Below the pieces are notes generated by a model. That model was not told the DNA's origin, searched no databases, and saw only the letters and a program-made list of their open reading frames with translations. From positions 1 to 64,000 of the forward strand of contig DBFWPL010000004.1 in the NCBI GenBank assembly GCA_048463395.1: a stretch of DNA of 64,000 nucleotides, read 5' to 3'. The first letter of the stretch is position 1. The number at the start of each line of letters is the position of its first letter. Source of the stretch: JAGAJR01 sp048463395 (GTDB taxonomy: Bacteria > Pseudomonadota > Alphaproteobacteria > RF32 > CAG-239). Positions 42,440 through 51,261 of this stretch are shown here, in pieces. Both the position numbers and the translations under genes were made by a program.

Positions 42440-42612
42440 CATCTTTCTTGCAGTTTAGAGATAAACTGCGGTGTCTGAAAAACATCTCACAAAAAAATTT
42501 CCACTCTGGTGGAGTCTGCGGTATAAGCCCCTTTGGGTCGAAGAAGCAGGACTGTTTTTGTGCAGTTTTTCAGCTCCGCCACCTTAATTTTACTAAGGTG
42601 GCTTTGTTATAA
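42440..42612 (+). ncRNA. Unassigned structured RNA / candidate leader of HTH gene
   Basis: Several exact stems can be read: hairpin 42450-42469 (gcagttta-gaga-taaactgc); a long arm pairing 42475-42483 with 42565-42573 (ctgaaaaac/gtttttcag) and 42488-42495 with 42555-42562 (cacaaaaa/tttttgtg); inside it hairpin 42500-42513 (tccac-tctg-gtgga) and a stem gtctgc/gcaggac. The whole is closed by terminator 42578-42608. It could be a free small RNA or an attenuator for the gene at 42634. A 6S-like role was considered, but the 5' hairpin and three-way junction do not fit well. Confidence 0.55.
42578..42608 (+). terminator. Terminator at end of structured RNA
   Basis: gccacctta-attttac-taaggtggc then tttgtt, 26 bp before the next start codon. 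Confidence 0.75.
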
Positions 42613-42633
42613 TAACAAATAAGGAGTTTGAAA

Positions 42634-42888
42634 ATGAGTAAAAGAAAAAACCGCCCGTTCAACACAAACTTTGCCGAACGCAATCCGGAAACAACAATTT
42701 CCCTTGGAAAACAAATCACCCAAATCCGCACACACAACAATTATTCCGTTGCCGAGTTGTGCGACATTCTTGACTTTCAGCCTGAACGCTGGATTGAAAT
42801 TGAAAACGGCATAACTTTTGCCCTTGCCTACCTGACCCGTTTTGCCAAGTTTTTCAAAAAGAAAATCAAAATCGAATTAATAGACTAA
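42634..42888 (+). CDS. Small XRE-like helix-turn-helix protein
   Basis: An 84-aa protein with one HTH domain: LGKQITQIRTHNNYSVAELC, then LDFQPERWIEIENG matches the XRE pattern of recognition helix and following helix. A basic N-terminal tail (SKRKNRPFNTNF) precedes it. The start is the ATG at 42634 with AAGGAG 7 bp upstream; a TTG two codons earlier is less likely. It may regulate itself or the preceding RNA; targets unknown. Confidence 0.7.
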   Translation: MSKRKNRPFNTNFAERNPETTISLGKQITQIRTHNNYSVAELCDILDFQPERWIEIENGITFALAYLTRFAKFFKKKIKIELID

Positions 42889-42918
42889 AAAAATCCCTCC
42901 GTAAAAGGAGGGATTTTT
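42889..42918. terminator. Bidirectional terminator
   Basis: aaaatccctcc-gtaaaa-ggagggatttttt, between the convergent HTH and clpX genes. Confidence 0.85.
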
Positions 42919-42919
42919 T

Positions 42920-44185
42920 TCAAACTGCGTTTTTGCTTTTTTCTCTGAGAACATAAACCGGTTCTTTTTTATCATTAATCACATCTTCATTAATGATAAC
43001 TTCGGCAATCTCCTTCTTATCCGGAAGCGAATACATAATATCCAAAAGATTCTCTTCCATAATGGCTCGCAAGCCGCGAGCTCCGGTTTTGCGTTCGATT
43101 GCTTTCTTGGCAATGGCAATCAAAGCCTCGTCGGTAATTGTAAGTTTGACATTTTCCATATCAAACAAAGTAACATACTGCTTAACCAACGCATTTTTAG
43201 GTTCGGTCAAAACCCTAACCAACGCTTTTTCATCCAAATCTTCCAAAGTTGCAATAATCGGCAAACGTCCGATAAATTCCGGAATAAGACCATACTTCAA
43301 TAAATCTTCCGGCTGAGCATCCTGAATGATTTCGCCAATTCCCTTTTCTTCTTTAGCTGCAACTTTCGCACCAAAACCGATAGACGTTTCGTTTCCGCGG
43401 CGGGAAACAATTTTCTCCAAACCGGCAAAAGCTCCGCCGCAAATAAACAAAATATTGGTCGTGTCAACGTGTAAAAACTCCTGCTGCGGATGCTTACGTC
43501 CCCCTTGCGGCGGAACATTGGCAACCGTCCCCTCAATAATTTTCAACAAAGCCTGTTGCACCCCTTCGCCGGACACGTCTCGGGTAATGGACGGACCGTC
43601 AGTCTTGCGGGTAATTTTATCAATCTCGTCAATATAAACAATCCCGCGTTGAGCCTTTTCAATATCATAATTGGCCGCCTGCACCAGCTTCAAAATGATG
43701 TTTTCGACATCTTCACCGACATAACCGGCTTCCGTTAAAGTTGTGGCATCGGAAATCGCAAACGGCACATCCAAGATCTTGGCCAATGTCTGAGCCAACA
43801 ACGTCTTGCCGCTTCCGGTAGAACCGATAAGAATAACGTTGGATTTAGAAACCTCAACATCTTTGTTGTTTTTCTGAGAATTCAGACGTTTATAGTGGTT
43901 ATAAACGGCAACAGACAAAACTTTCTTCGCCTGATCCTGCCCAATGACATATTGATCCAAAAATTCTTTGATTTTAGACGGTGTCGGCAGATTTTCACTG
44001 CAAATACGTCCTTCGGCTCTGGCTTCTTCTGCCATTTCATCGGCGACGATATTAATGCAGACTTCAATACATTCGTCGCAAATATACACGCCGCGGCCGG
44101 CCACCAACTTCTTTACTTCGGCCTGACTTTTTCCGCAGAACGAGCAATGAAGCATTTCGCCGTTGTTATCTGTATTATCACTCAT
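42920..44185 (-). CDS. clpX: ATP-dependent Clp protease unfoldase ClpX
   Basis: A AAA+ unfoldase that feeds tagged substrates to ClpP. An N-terminal C4 zinc-binding domain (CSFCGKSQ, YICDECIEVC) is followed by Walker A GSTGSGKTLLAQ near residue 117, Walker B VYIDEIDKI, pore loop GYVGEDVE and sensor region RRGNETSIGFGAKV with the IGF loop that docks on ClpP. 421 aa. AAGGA supports the start; 10 bp after clpP in the same transcript. Confidence 0.97.
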   Translation of the reverse strand: MSDNTDNNGEMLHCSFCGKSQAEVKKLVAGRGVYICDECIEVCINIVADEMAEEARAEGRICSENLPTPSKIKEFLDQYVIGQDQAKKVLSVAVYNHYKRLNSQKNNKDVEVSKSNVILIGSTGSGKTLLAQTLAKILDVPFAISDATTLTEAGYVGEDVENIILKLVQAANYDIEKAQRGIVYIDEIDKITRKTDGPSITRDVSGEGVQQALLKIIEGTVANVPPQGGRKHPQQEFLHVDTTNILFICGGAFAGLEKIVSRRGNETSIGFGAKVAAKEEKGIGEIIQDAQPEDLLKYGLIPEFIGRLPIIATLEDLDEKALVRVLTEPKNALVKQYVTLFDMENVKLTITDEALIAIAKKAIERKTGARGLRAIMEENLLDIMYSLPDKKEIAEVIINEDVINDKKEPVYVLREKSKNAV

Positions 44186-44195
44186 ATTCTTTTCC

Positions 44196-44825
44196 TTATT
44201 TCAAAATCTCATCGCGGTTTGCAACAATATGGTCAATCAAACCAAACTTCAAAGCCTCTTCCGGACTCATAAAGTTATCCCGTTCCATGGCTTCTTCAAT
44301 TGTTTTAAGTTTTTTACCGGTATGATGAGCATAAATTCCGTTCAAACGTTTTTTCAAATCCAAAATTTCTTTGGCATGAATTTCAATATCCGTAGCCTGT
44401 CCTCTGAAACCGCCGCTCGGCTGGTGAATCATAATTCTGGAGTTCGGCAGAGAAAATCTCTTATCCTTGGCACCGCCGGCCAAAAGCAAAGACCCCATGG
44501 AACAAGCCTGACCGATACACATGGTGTTAACATCACAGCTGATATATTGCATGGTATCATACATCGCCATACCTGAAGTTACAACACCTCCCGGAGAATT
44601 GATATAAAGGAAAATATCTTTTTTCGGATTTTCAGATTCCAAAAACAACAACTGAGCACAAACCAGAGACGATACGTCATCATTAACTTCTCCGGTCAGA
44701 AAAATAATTCTCTCTTTCAATAATCTGGAATAAATATCAAAAGAACGCTCACCCTTTGAGGTTTGTTCAATAACCATAGGTACCAGCGTGCTGTTATAGA
44801 CTTCTAACGGACTTCTGTTATACAT
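44196..44825 (-). CDS. clpP: ATP-dependent Clp protease proteolytic subunit ClpP
   Basis: A serine protease forming the tetradecameric barrel. GQACSMGSLLLAGG holds the catalytic Ser near residue 105, RIMIHQPSGG the His near 130, and the Asp lies further on. YINSPGGVVTSGMAMYD is the substrate-binding strand region. 209 aa. It is cotranscribed with clpX, but an envelope cassette separates it from tig, with which it usually forms a tig-clpP-clpX run. Confidence 0.97.
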   Translation of the reverse strand: MYNRSPLEVYNSTLVPMVIEQTSKGERSFDIYSRLLKERIIFLTGEVNDDVSSLVCAQLLFLESENPKKDIFLYINSPGGVVTSGMAMYDTMQYISCDVNTMCIGQACSMGSLLLAGGAKDKRFSLPNSRIMIHQPSGGFRGQATDIEIHAKEILDLKKRLNGIYAHHTGKKLKTIEEAMERDNFMSPEEALKFGLIDHIVANRDEILK

Positions 44826-44915
44826 TTCATTTTTCCTTGCATCATTACAAATTTACAGTCTTTTATAATGATAAAACAATTTATTCAACAAATTATTAAT
44901 GGAATAAAAACTTTT

Positions 44916-45956
44916 TTAAGAAAGCCACTTTAACAGACGAATGATTCCCATTTTGGCTGAAACATTATGAGCCGACATGTTTTTCCGACGTTTAATTTCA
45001 CTCTTGTTGCAATGATAAAAATTATATGCCTTCAAAAGCATCTCTTCATTTTTAAGCGTCGGAACAAAACCCAGCTTTTCTTTTATTTTTGATGTATCAA
45101 ACACAAACGATGACGCAATCATCTTATATTGATACGGCCCTAAAGGAGACATCCCCAAAGCATAAGCAAGCCTCATCACCGGAATGGCAAACCATTTCGG
45201 AAAATGAGCCAATCGGGATGATGATCCGGAATGCTTAATAACATAAGAATAAACCTCGTTAAACGTCTTAACGTCATCCGAGCCTATGTTAAAAATCTCG
45301 CCGCCGGAATAGCCGACCGCCAAAAGACATGCCCGAGTCAAATCTCCGGCATAAATAAACTGATACACATTGTTTCCGTCGCCAACCATCCACAACTTTC
45401 TATTCTCATCAATAAATTCAAAAAGAATACCTAGCAGCCCCAAACGCCCCTCGTCCATAATTGTCGGTGAACGAAAAATAACGGAATCAAATTTACCTTT
45501 TCGACTCATCAGAATTTTCTCAGCTTCTAACTTGGATTTTCCGTATATTTCCACCGGAGAAGGAGGCTCGTTTTCGGTAACGGGATAGTCAAAACTCTTT
45601 GCCCACAAACAATTTGACGATATAAACACAACCTTGCCGACACCGTATTTTTCTGCCATATCGGCAATATTTTCCGTTCCGCAGACATTAGAAGACCACA
45701 AATCTTTCATATTCTTTTTTACATGAGCCAACATCGCCGCACAATGAAACACAGCCTTAAATTGATGTTCCGAAAAAATTTTTTCCAATAACTTTCTATC
45801 CCTGATATCACCTTGTACGGGACTAAAATTTTCATGCACATAATCATCCGGCATCAAATCAATACTGACACACCTATGCCCCTGCTGCACTAAATATTTT
45901 TTTAAGATAGAACCAAAGAACCCCGCCCCGCCGGTAATTAAAAACTCTGCCATCAT
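44916..45956 (-). CDS. NAD-dependent epimerase/dehydratase (extended SDR)
   Basis: A 346-aa nucleotide-sugar enzyme. The NAD motif GGAGFFGS is near residue 8, followed by DIRDRKLLEKIF, VFHCAAMLAH, SSNCLWA (Ser) and YGKSKLEAEK with catalytic Tyr and Lys. The start is the ATG at 45956, which overlaps the TGA of the glycosyltransferase gene (TGATG), with AAGGA upstream. It probably supplies or modifies a sugar for the cassette 49503-44916; exact substrate not determinable. Confidence 0.88.
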   Translation of the reverse strand: MMAEFLITGGAGFFGSILKKYLVQQGHRCVSIDLMPDDYVHENFSPVQGDIRDRKLLEKIFSEHQFKAVFHCAAMLAHVKKNMKDLWSSNVCGTENIADMAEKYGVGKVVFISSNCLWAKSFDYPVTENEPPSPVEIYGKSKLEAEKILMSRKGKFDSVIFRSPTIMDEGRLGLLGILFEFIDENRKLWMVGDGNNVYQFIYAGDLTRACLLAVGYSGGEIFNIGSDDVKTFNEVYSYVIKHSGSSSRLAHFPKWFAIPVMRLAYALGMSPLGPYQYKMIASSFVFDTSKIKEKLGFVPTLKNEEMLLKAYNFYHCNKSEIKRRKNMSAHNVSAKMGIIRLLKWLS

Positions 45957-47416
45957 CAATATCCTTCCTTTAACTCATACAAAAATTCAAACTCTGTCGG
46001 TTTATACATTTTATCAATCATCGTCTCATCAAATTTGTGAGCAACTTTAATTTTTTTATGTTTCATCAAATAAAAGTCATCAAAATAATCCTTCACAAAG
46101 ACAAATTGCGGACGATATTTCTTTATTGTTTCGTTTAAATCCGAAATATTTGTTCGGTTAAACAGTTCTTCATCCAAAACACCTACTCTTTCCAAGGAAA
46201 ACCAATAATAGTAAATATTTTTGCGATATAAATTGAATATTTTTCCGTAACCGTTTAAAAGATATCCGTCTTCTTTTGTGTTTTTCAAAACATATTTCAA
46301 CAAAGGATATTCATAATTCAGCAAATTCCGATTACTCGCCATAACTTCATATTTTGAATAAAATTCAAATAGTAAAATCTCCATAAAAACAACTAAAATA
46401 CCGATAACATATCGTCGATATTTCACCAAAACCGCCAGCAACTTTCCGCTTAAAACAGCTCCTGTCAGCAACAAAGGCATTAAATACTGCGGATACGGAC
46501 AAAAAACAAACTTCTTAAAAACAAACTCCGTAATAAAAAGCACACTGAATATTTTAAAATAAACATTGCCCTTAAAAAACCAAATCCCGACGGAAAGAAA
46601 AGCCAAAACAATCTGTAACCAAACAAACCGACTGAAAAACATAATTTTTCTATCATAATACAATTTCGGATGCAGCATATTGATAATCCAATTAAGCTCA
46701 TAATAGTCTTTAAGACTGTCGGTATAATACAAATATCCGATATAACACACCGCTGCCGTAACAGGAAAAACACAAGCCCACAACACATCCTTCCATAACA
46801 TTCTTCGGTGATATAACAAGAATAAACTCACCAATCCGACAGGAAGAAAAAAATACAAAATCTTTTGCAAAAACATAAAAGCCAAAAAGAAAGCCCCAAA
46901 AGCAATCACCAGATTCCGCCGTCTTTGTGCGGCTAAATATTCAAAAAAATAATACAAACCGACAACTTGCATAAAAAACATATAATTGTCGGGACGAAAT
47001 TGCGAAAAAATACTCAAAGCTTCCCAATTGCTGAAATAAATTCCCATCGCAAACAAGGCAGACATCTTATCCGTTACAAATTTTGCCATTATCTTGTAAA
47101 AGTAATAAAAAGTAAAACCTGAAAACAGCAAGGTCAAAAACTTTGCCACATAAACAACTATCGCCTGATTATAAAAAAGTGCCGCAGCCGGAGCAAACAA
47201 ATACCAAAGCAGCGGATGATGATGTTCAAAAAAATCCCGATAAGGAACCTCACCTTGCCACACCAGCCAAGAAGCGTGGATATGCTCCACGTCATCCAAC
47301 AGAAGACTGCCTGAATAAACGGTTATTCCCAAAATAAAACACGCCAAAAAGCCCAGATAAACCAACAATATTTTTTCAATCATACCGTCGGTTAAGTATA
47401 TTTTTTTATCCGCCAT
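45956..47416 (-). CDS. Multi-pass membrane glycosyltransferase-like protein (PMT/ArnT-type)
   Basis: A roughly 486-aa protein with about ten to twelve transmembrane helices. The first periplasmic loop carries VPYRDFFEHHHPLLWYLFAP; the Asp/Glu pair before HxPL is typical of GT-C enzymes that use polyprenyl-phosphate sugars. The last 90 residues are soluble (YRPQFVFVKDYFDD). The start MADKKIYLTDG (47416) is preferred, with a 26-bp-longer alternative at 47431 inside the upstream gene. Part of the envelope glycosylation cassette. Confidence 0.78.
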   Translation of the reverse strand: MADKKIYLTDGMIEKILLVYLGFLACFILGITVYSGSLLLDDVEHIHASWLVWQGEVPYRDFFEHHHPLLWYLFAPAAALFYNQAIVVYVAKFLTLLFSGFTFYYFYKIMAKFVTDKMSALFAMGIYFSNWEALSIFSQFRPDNYMFFMQVVGLYYFFEYLAAQRRRNLVIAFGAFFLAFMFLQKILYFFLPVGLVSLFLLYHRRMLWKDVLWACVFPVTAAVCYIGYLYYTDSLKDYYELNWIINMLHPKLYYDRKIMFFSRFVWLQIVLAFLSVGIWFFKGNVYFKIFSVLFITEFVFKKFVFCPYPQYLMPLLLTGAVLSGKLLAVLVKYRRYVIGILVVFMEILLFEFYSKYEVMASNRNLLNYEYPLLKYVLKNTKEDGYLLNGYGKIFNLYRKNIYYYWFSLERVGVLDEELFNRTNISDLNETIKKYRPQFVFVKDYFDDFYLMKHKKIKVAHKFDETMIDKMYKPTEFEFLYELKEGY

Positions 47417-48977
47417 TTTGCTTCTCTTCATGATATTCGGCCTCGGTGTTTACATTCCAGATATTATCTCTGCTGCGAACATGATTAACAATATTATCCA
47501 CGGCAATCATGGCCGTAAGCACCGAATGATCCATATTGTTATAACGGTGCATTCCGTTGCGGCCGATAAGATAAAGATTATCTATTTTATCCGTATACTC
47601 CCGAATTTCATCAAAACGGTTATAAGTTCCGAAATATGCCGGATAAGCTTTTTTTACCTTAAATGAGCAAAAATCTTTCACATCTTCCGCTGCAAAAATT
47701 CCGATTTTACATCCTTCTTTCAACGCCTGAGCAATAAAATCCTCATCAGACATTTTCCAAAGCTCATCTTCTTCATTGCAAAAATATTCCAGACCTATCC
47801 ATACTTTATCCGGAAATTCGGCAACCAAATACGGGCTCCAATTGTTAAATATCTGAATCCGTCCCAATTTAACACCTTTTTCTTGAACATAAATCCATGT
47901 GTCAGGAATCAAACCGTTCAGCGTTTTTATTTTTGTATTGTTTTTCAAGAGCAGTTTATCCAGTAGGACACCGGCAACTCTGAAATCTCTGTATATCAAT
48001 CCGTTCGCCGCTGTCTTTACATTTTCGGGAACATTGTCCCCCATGGCATTAATCAAATCTTTAACCGGCATGGTGGAAATAAAAACATCACCTTCCACAA
48101 TTTCCCGATATCCGTGGCAATCCTCAATTACGACTGCCTTAACCTTACCGTTATCCATGATCAATTCAGACACTTTTCGCCCCAAACGGATTTCTCCTCC
48201 TTTGTCAAGAACACTCTCGGCAACAGCTGACCACAAATATCCCGGACCAAATTTCGGATACATAAAGGAGTCGATAAAACTGGTCTCAACTTTTCCTTTC
48301 TTACACCCAAACATCGTTTTAAATATCTGAGCAAGAACTTTTAAGATTGATATTCCCTTAATTCGTTGGGCTCCCCATTCTGCTGAAATTGCCGAACATT
48401 CCATCCCCCATAACTTTTCCGTATAGTCTTTAAAAAAAGTGAGATACAATTCCCTCCCGAACCGATTAATCAAAAAATCCTCCAGACTTTTTTCATTTTT
48501 CACCGGCAGTAACAAAGCCTTAAAATAAGACAGTGAAATTTTAGCCATACGGAAAATTCCCAACCCTTTAATCGTATTAAAATTCAATGATACCGGATAA
48601 TCAAAAAAAGTTTTCAAATAAAAAATCCGTGAAACTCTGTTTCTTTTTAACATAACACAATCTGTTTTTTCCGGATCCGGAGCATTCTCTTTCATTGACA
48701 ACTCTGCCTTCCGACCAAGAAGGACATCATCTTTGGAAGCTTTTCCCTGCAATGGCAAAAAAGAAAGCCACCAATCTTTTACCCGCTCAGACTTGGTAAA
48801 AAAACGATGACCTCCCATATCAAGCTTATTTTTTTTATAATCCATCGTCGCACTAATACCGCCGACGAAATCATTCTCTTCAATCAAAATCGGTTTAAAT
48901 TCCGTTCGCTCAAGAAATTCGCTTGCTGCCGCCAGACCTGCCGGCCCCGCTCCTGCTATAATAACTTTTTTGTCCAT
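47406..48977 (-). CDS. FAD/NAD(P)-dependent oxidoreductase, amine-oxidase/UDP-galactopyranose-mutase-like
   Basis: A 523-aa flavoprotein. The FAD motif is VIIAGAGPAGLAAASEFLE at the N-terminus; the second half of the fold is marked by MGGHRFFTKSERVKDWW and the C-terminal IDNLYLIGRNGMHRYNNMDH (FAD ribityl-binding strand). Such enzymes are frequently linked to GtrA and GT-C genes in polysaccharide loci. The reaction is unknown. It is first in the minus-strand cassette and divergent from the gtrA-like gene. Confidence 0.82.
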   Translation of the reverse strand: MDKKVIIAGAGPAGLAAASEFLERTEFKPILIEENDFVGGISATMDYKKNKLDMGGHRFFTKSERVKDWWLSFLPLQGKASKDDVLLGRKAELSMKENAPDPEKTDCVMLKRNRVSRIFYLKTFFDYPVSLNFNTIKGLGIFRMAKISLSYFKALLLPVKNEKSLEDFLINRFGRELYLTFFKDYTEKLWGMECSAISAEWGAQRIKGISILKVLAQIFKTMFGCKKGKVETSFIDSFMYPKFGPGYLWSAVAESVLDKGGEIRLGRKVSELIMDNGKVKAVVIEDCHGYREIVEGDVFISTMPVKDLINAMGDNVPENVKTAANGLIYRDFRVAGVLLDKLLLKNNTKIKTLNGLIPDTWIYVQEKGVKLGRIQIFNNWSPYLVAEFPDKVWIGLEYFCNEEDELWKMSDEDFIAQALKEGCKIGIFAAEDVKDFCSFKVKKAYPAYFGTYNRFDEIREYTDKIDNLYLIGRNGMHRYNNMDHSVLTAMIAVDNIVNHVRSRDNIWNVNTEAEYHEEKQNGG

Positions 48978-49080
48978 ATAACATACCCGTCATACATTAA
49001 TCATTTGTTATAAATTTAGCATATACAATACATTAAACAAACGCGAAAATATTTTACACACAAGAAAATAGACAAAATAT

Positions 49081-49503
49081 ATGGGTATGATTGTACTATA
49101 CAAAAAAATAGAAAACGTCTGGTTTTTGCTTCCGGAAAAAATACGCTTTCTTCTTGTCGGCGGATTTAACACGCTTTCTGCCTATTTAATATTTATCTTT
49201 TTTGTTGAATTCATCCGCCTGCACTACACTTATGCTTTGGTTTGCATGTTCGTCATCAACGTAAATATCTCTATCCTGACGATGAGATATTACGTCTTCC
49301 GCTCTGCTTCCGATTTATTGAAAGAATATTTCAAAGGCTGGAATGTTTATCTTTTTCTGCTCGGATTAAACTACATCGGTCTGTATTTCTTAATTGACAT
49401 TTGTAAAATCAAAGAAATCATCGCTCAGGCAATATATTTGATTTTCTCGACAACAGTAACATACCTTATTCACAAATACATCACCTTTTCCAAGCAAAAA
49501 TAA
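49081..49503 (+). CDS. GtrA-family membrane protein
   Basis: A 140-aa protein with four transmembrane helices: KIRFLLVGGFNTLSAYLIFIFF, YTYALVCMFVINVNISILTM, VYLFLLGLNYIGLYFLI and IIAQAIYLIFSTTVTYLIHK. This is the GtrA/DPMS pattern, thought to flip polyprenyl-linked glucose or act with bactoprenol glycosyltransferases. No Shine-Dalgarno is seen. Divergent from the oxidoreductase gene, with about 100 bp between them; it likely belongs to the same glycosylation system. Confidence 0.85.
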   Translation: MGMIVLYKKIENVWFLLPEKIRFLLVGGFNTLSAYLIFIFFVEFIRLHYTYALVCMFVINVNISILTMRYYVFRSASDLLKEYFKGWNVYLFLLGLNYIGLYFLIDICKIKEIIAQAIYLIFSTTVTYLIHKYITFSKQK

Positions 49504-49528
49504 TTTAAATAACTTTATCCTATCAACC

Positions 49529-49560
49529 AAAAAACCCTCTCAAATGAGAGGGTTTTTATT
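49529..49560. terminator. Bidirectional terminator
   Basis: aaaaccctctc-aaat-gagagggtttt between the convergent gtrA-like and tig genes. The arm sequence resembles the tRNA-Asn terminator. Confidence 0.85.
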
Positions 49561-49575
49561 TGTCTTCACTTAAAA

Positions 49576-50946
49576 CTAAGAAGCTTTTTTAGAAGTTTTC
49601 TTTGTTGTCTTCTTTGCCGGAGCAACGGCTTCGTCAAAGTTATAAAGTTCCTCAACAGAAACAACCTTGTCGTTCACCTTTGCCAAACCGATAATATGAT
49701 CAACAATCTTTTCTTCAAAAACCGGAGCTTTCAAAGATTCGATAGCCTGTTTGTTTTTCAGATAGTAATCAAAAACAGCTTTTTCCTGCCCCGGATATTT
49801 TTTAGCCTCGTTCATGATGGCTTTATTAATGTCATCCGGCGTAATTGTCAGTTTCGCATCTTTGCCGATTTCAGAAAGCAGCAAACCGAGTTTAACACGG
49901 CGAACGGCAATATCTTTATATTCAGCCAGCAAATCTTCTTCAGATTTAGCTTTTTCGCTTTCATCCAGCTGATTATACTTTTTAGCCTGTTCATACTGAG
50001 CAACAATGCCTTTATATTCGGCATCAACCAAAGACTGAGGAACTTCAAAAGAATATTCCTTATCCAGATTGTCCAAAAGCTGTCTTTTCAGTTTCATACG
50101 GGAAGCAACGTCATAATCGCCTTTAATGCGATCGGCAATAACGCCTTTCAGTTTATCCAGACTTTCTTCGCCCAAGGATTTTGCAAATTCATCATTGATT
50201 TCAACATCTTTGGCAACGCGGATTTCTTTGATTTCAACAGCGAAAACAGCGTCCTTGCCGGCCAAATCTTTGGCATGATAATTTTCAGGGAACTTAACAT
50301 TAACGTCAACTTTCTCACCGGCTTTTTTGCCGACCAACTGGCTTTCAAACCCCGGAATGAAAGAACCTGAACCCAAAACCAACGGATAATTGTTGCCTTT
50401 GCCGCCTTGGAACTCAACACCGTCAATAGAACCGACAAAATCAATAACTGTCGTGTCGCCTTCTTTTGAGGCTCTGTCTTCTTCAACCTTAACGGTTTCT
50501 TTGCGGGATTCTGCCAAATATTTCAAAGCCTTTTCAACTTCTTCGGCAGGAACTTCGGCTGTCAGCTTATCCAATTCGATTTTAGAAAAATCACCGAATT
50601 TGATTTCCGGAAGAACTTCCATGGAAATTTCAAATTCAACGTCTTTTCCGTCTTCAAAAGAAGTAATTTTAACATCCGGCATCATGGCTGGATTTAATTT
50701 TTTACTTTTGATAACTTCATCGGTAGATGTTCTGACCAACTCATCCAATACATCACCCATAACGGAAGCTCTGTATTTCTGTTTCAGCATTGCTTTCGGA
50801 GCTTTTCCCGGACGGAACCCCGGAAGTTTTGTTTTTTTGGAGATTTCATTAATTTTTTCATCAATTTTTTTATTAAAATCACTTGCCGGAACAGATACTT
50901 TGAATTCCTTCTTCAAGCCTTCAGATTTTATCTCGGTAACATTCAT
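49576..50946 (-). CDS. tig: Trigger factor (ribosome-associated chaperone/PPIase)
   Basis: Binds ribosomal protein L23 and nascent chains. N-terminal ribosome-binding domain with the signature GFRPGKAPKAMLKQKY near residue 43; FKBP-type domain 155-245 (GDTTVIDFVGSIDGVEFQGG); C-terminal helical arms. 456 aa, ending in a Lys/Ala-rich tail (PAKKTTKKTSKKAS). It is separated from clpP by the envelope cassette. Confidence 0.95.
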   Translation of the reverse strand: MNVTEIKSEGLKKEFKVSVPASDFNKKIDEKINEISKKTKLPGFRPGKAPKAMLKQKYRASVMGDVLDELVRTSTDEVIKSKKLNPAMMPDVKITSFEDGKDVEFEISMEVLPEIKFGDFSKIELDKLTAEVPAEEVEKALKYLAESRKETVKVEEDRASKEGDTTVIDFVGSIDGVEFQGGKGNNYPLVLGSGSFIPGFESQLVGKKAGEKVDVNVKFPENYHAKDLAGKDAVFAVEIKEIRVAKDVEINDEFAKSLGEESLDKLKGVIADRIKGDYDVASRMKLKRQLLDNLDKEYSFEVPQSLVDAEYKGIVAQYEQAKKYNQLDESEKAKSEEDLLAEYKDIAVRRVKLGLLLSEIGKDAKLTITPDDINKAIMNEAKKYPGQEKAVFDYYLKNKQAIESLKAPVFEEKIVDHIIGLAKVNDKVVSVEELYNFDEAVAPAKKTTKKTSKKAS

Positions 50947-50982
50947 AAATTTTCTCTTAAGTTATTGATTGTTTATAAAAAA

Positions 50983-51013
50983 CCATCTTACGAGCCAATG
51001 ATAGGGAAGATGG
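50983..51013 (-). terminator. Terminator of tRNA-Leu, overlapping its CCA
   Basis: On the minus strand ccatctt (including the CCA of the tRNA) pairs with aagatgg, followed by ttttttata. As with tRNA-Val, the tRNA 3' end is part of the stem. Confidence 0.65.
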
Positions 51014-51095
51014 TGCGGGCGGAGGGACTTGAACCCACACGTCTCACGACACTAGATCCTAAGTCTAGCGTGTCTGCCAATTTCACCACGCCCGC
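51011..51095 (-). tRNA. tRNA-Leu (TAG)
   Basis: An 85-nt class II tRNA on the minus strand: acceptor GCGGGCG with CGCCCGC, anticodon stem CTAGA/TCTAG with loop CTTAGGA (anticodon TAG), variable arm TGTCGTGAGACGT, T loop GGTTCAAGTCC, encoded CCA. No tRNA-derived repeat follows it. Confidence 0.94.
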
Positions 51096-51261
51096 AAGCA
51101 CGGTTAATAGTTGTTTGCATACTACATAAAAAAAAATTTAAATCAAGACAAAATTAACAAACCAAACAAAATTATTGTAATATAAGTTAATATTGAATAA
51201 TATAGCGTTAATTACGCGGAAACCCGCTGTCGCATATAGTCTTTTTTTGAGGAGAACCCTT

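Noticed and set aside
49696..50370. Plus-strand Phe/Ile-rich frame opposite tig
   Set aside because: Antisense shadow of the Glu/Lys-rich trigger factor gene.
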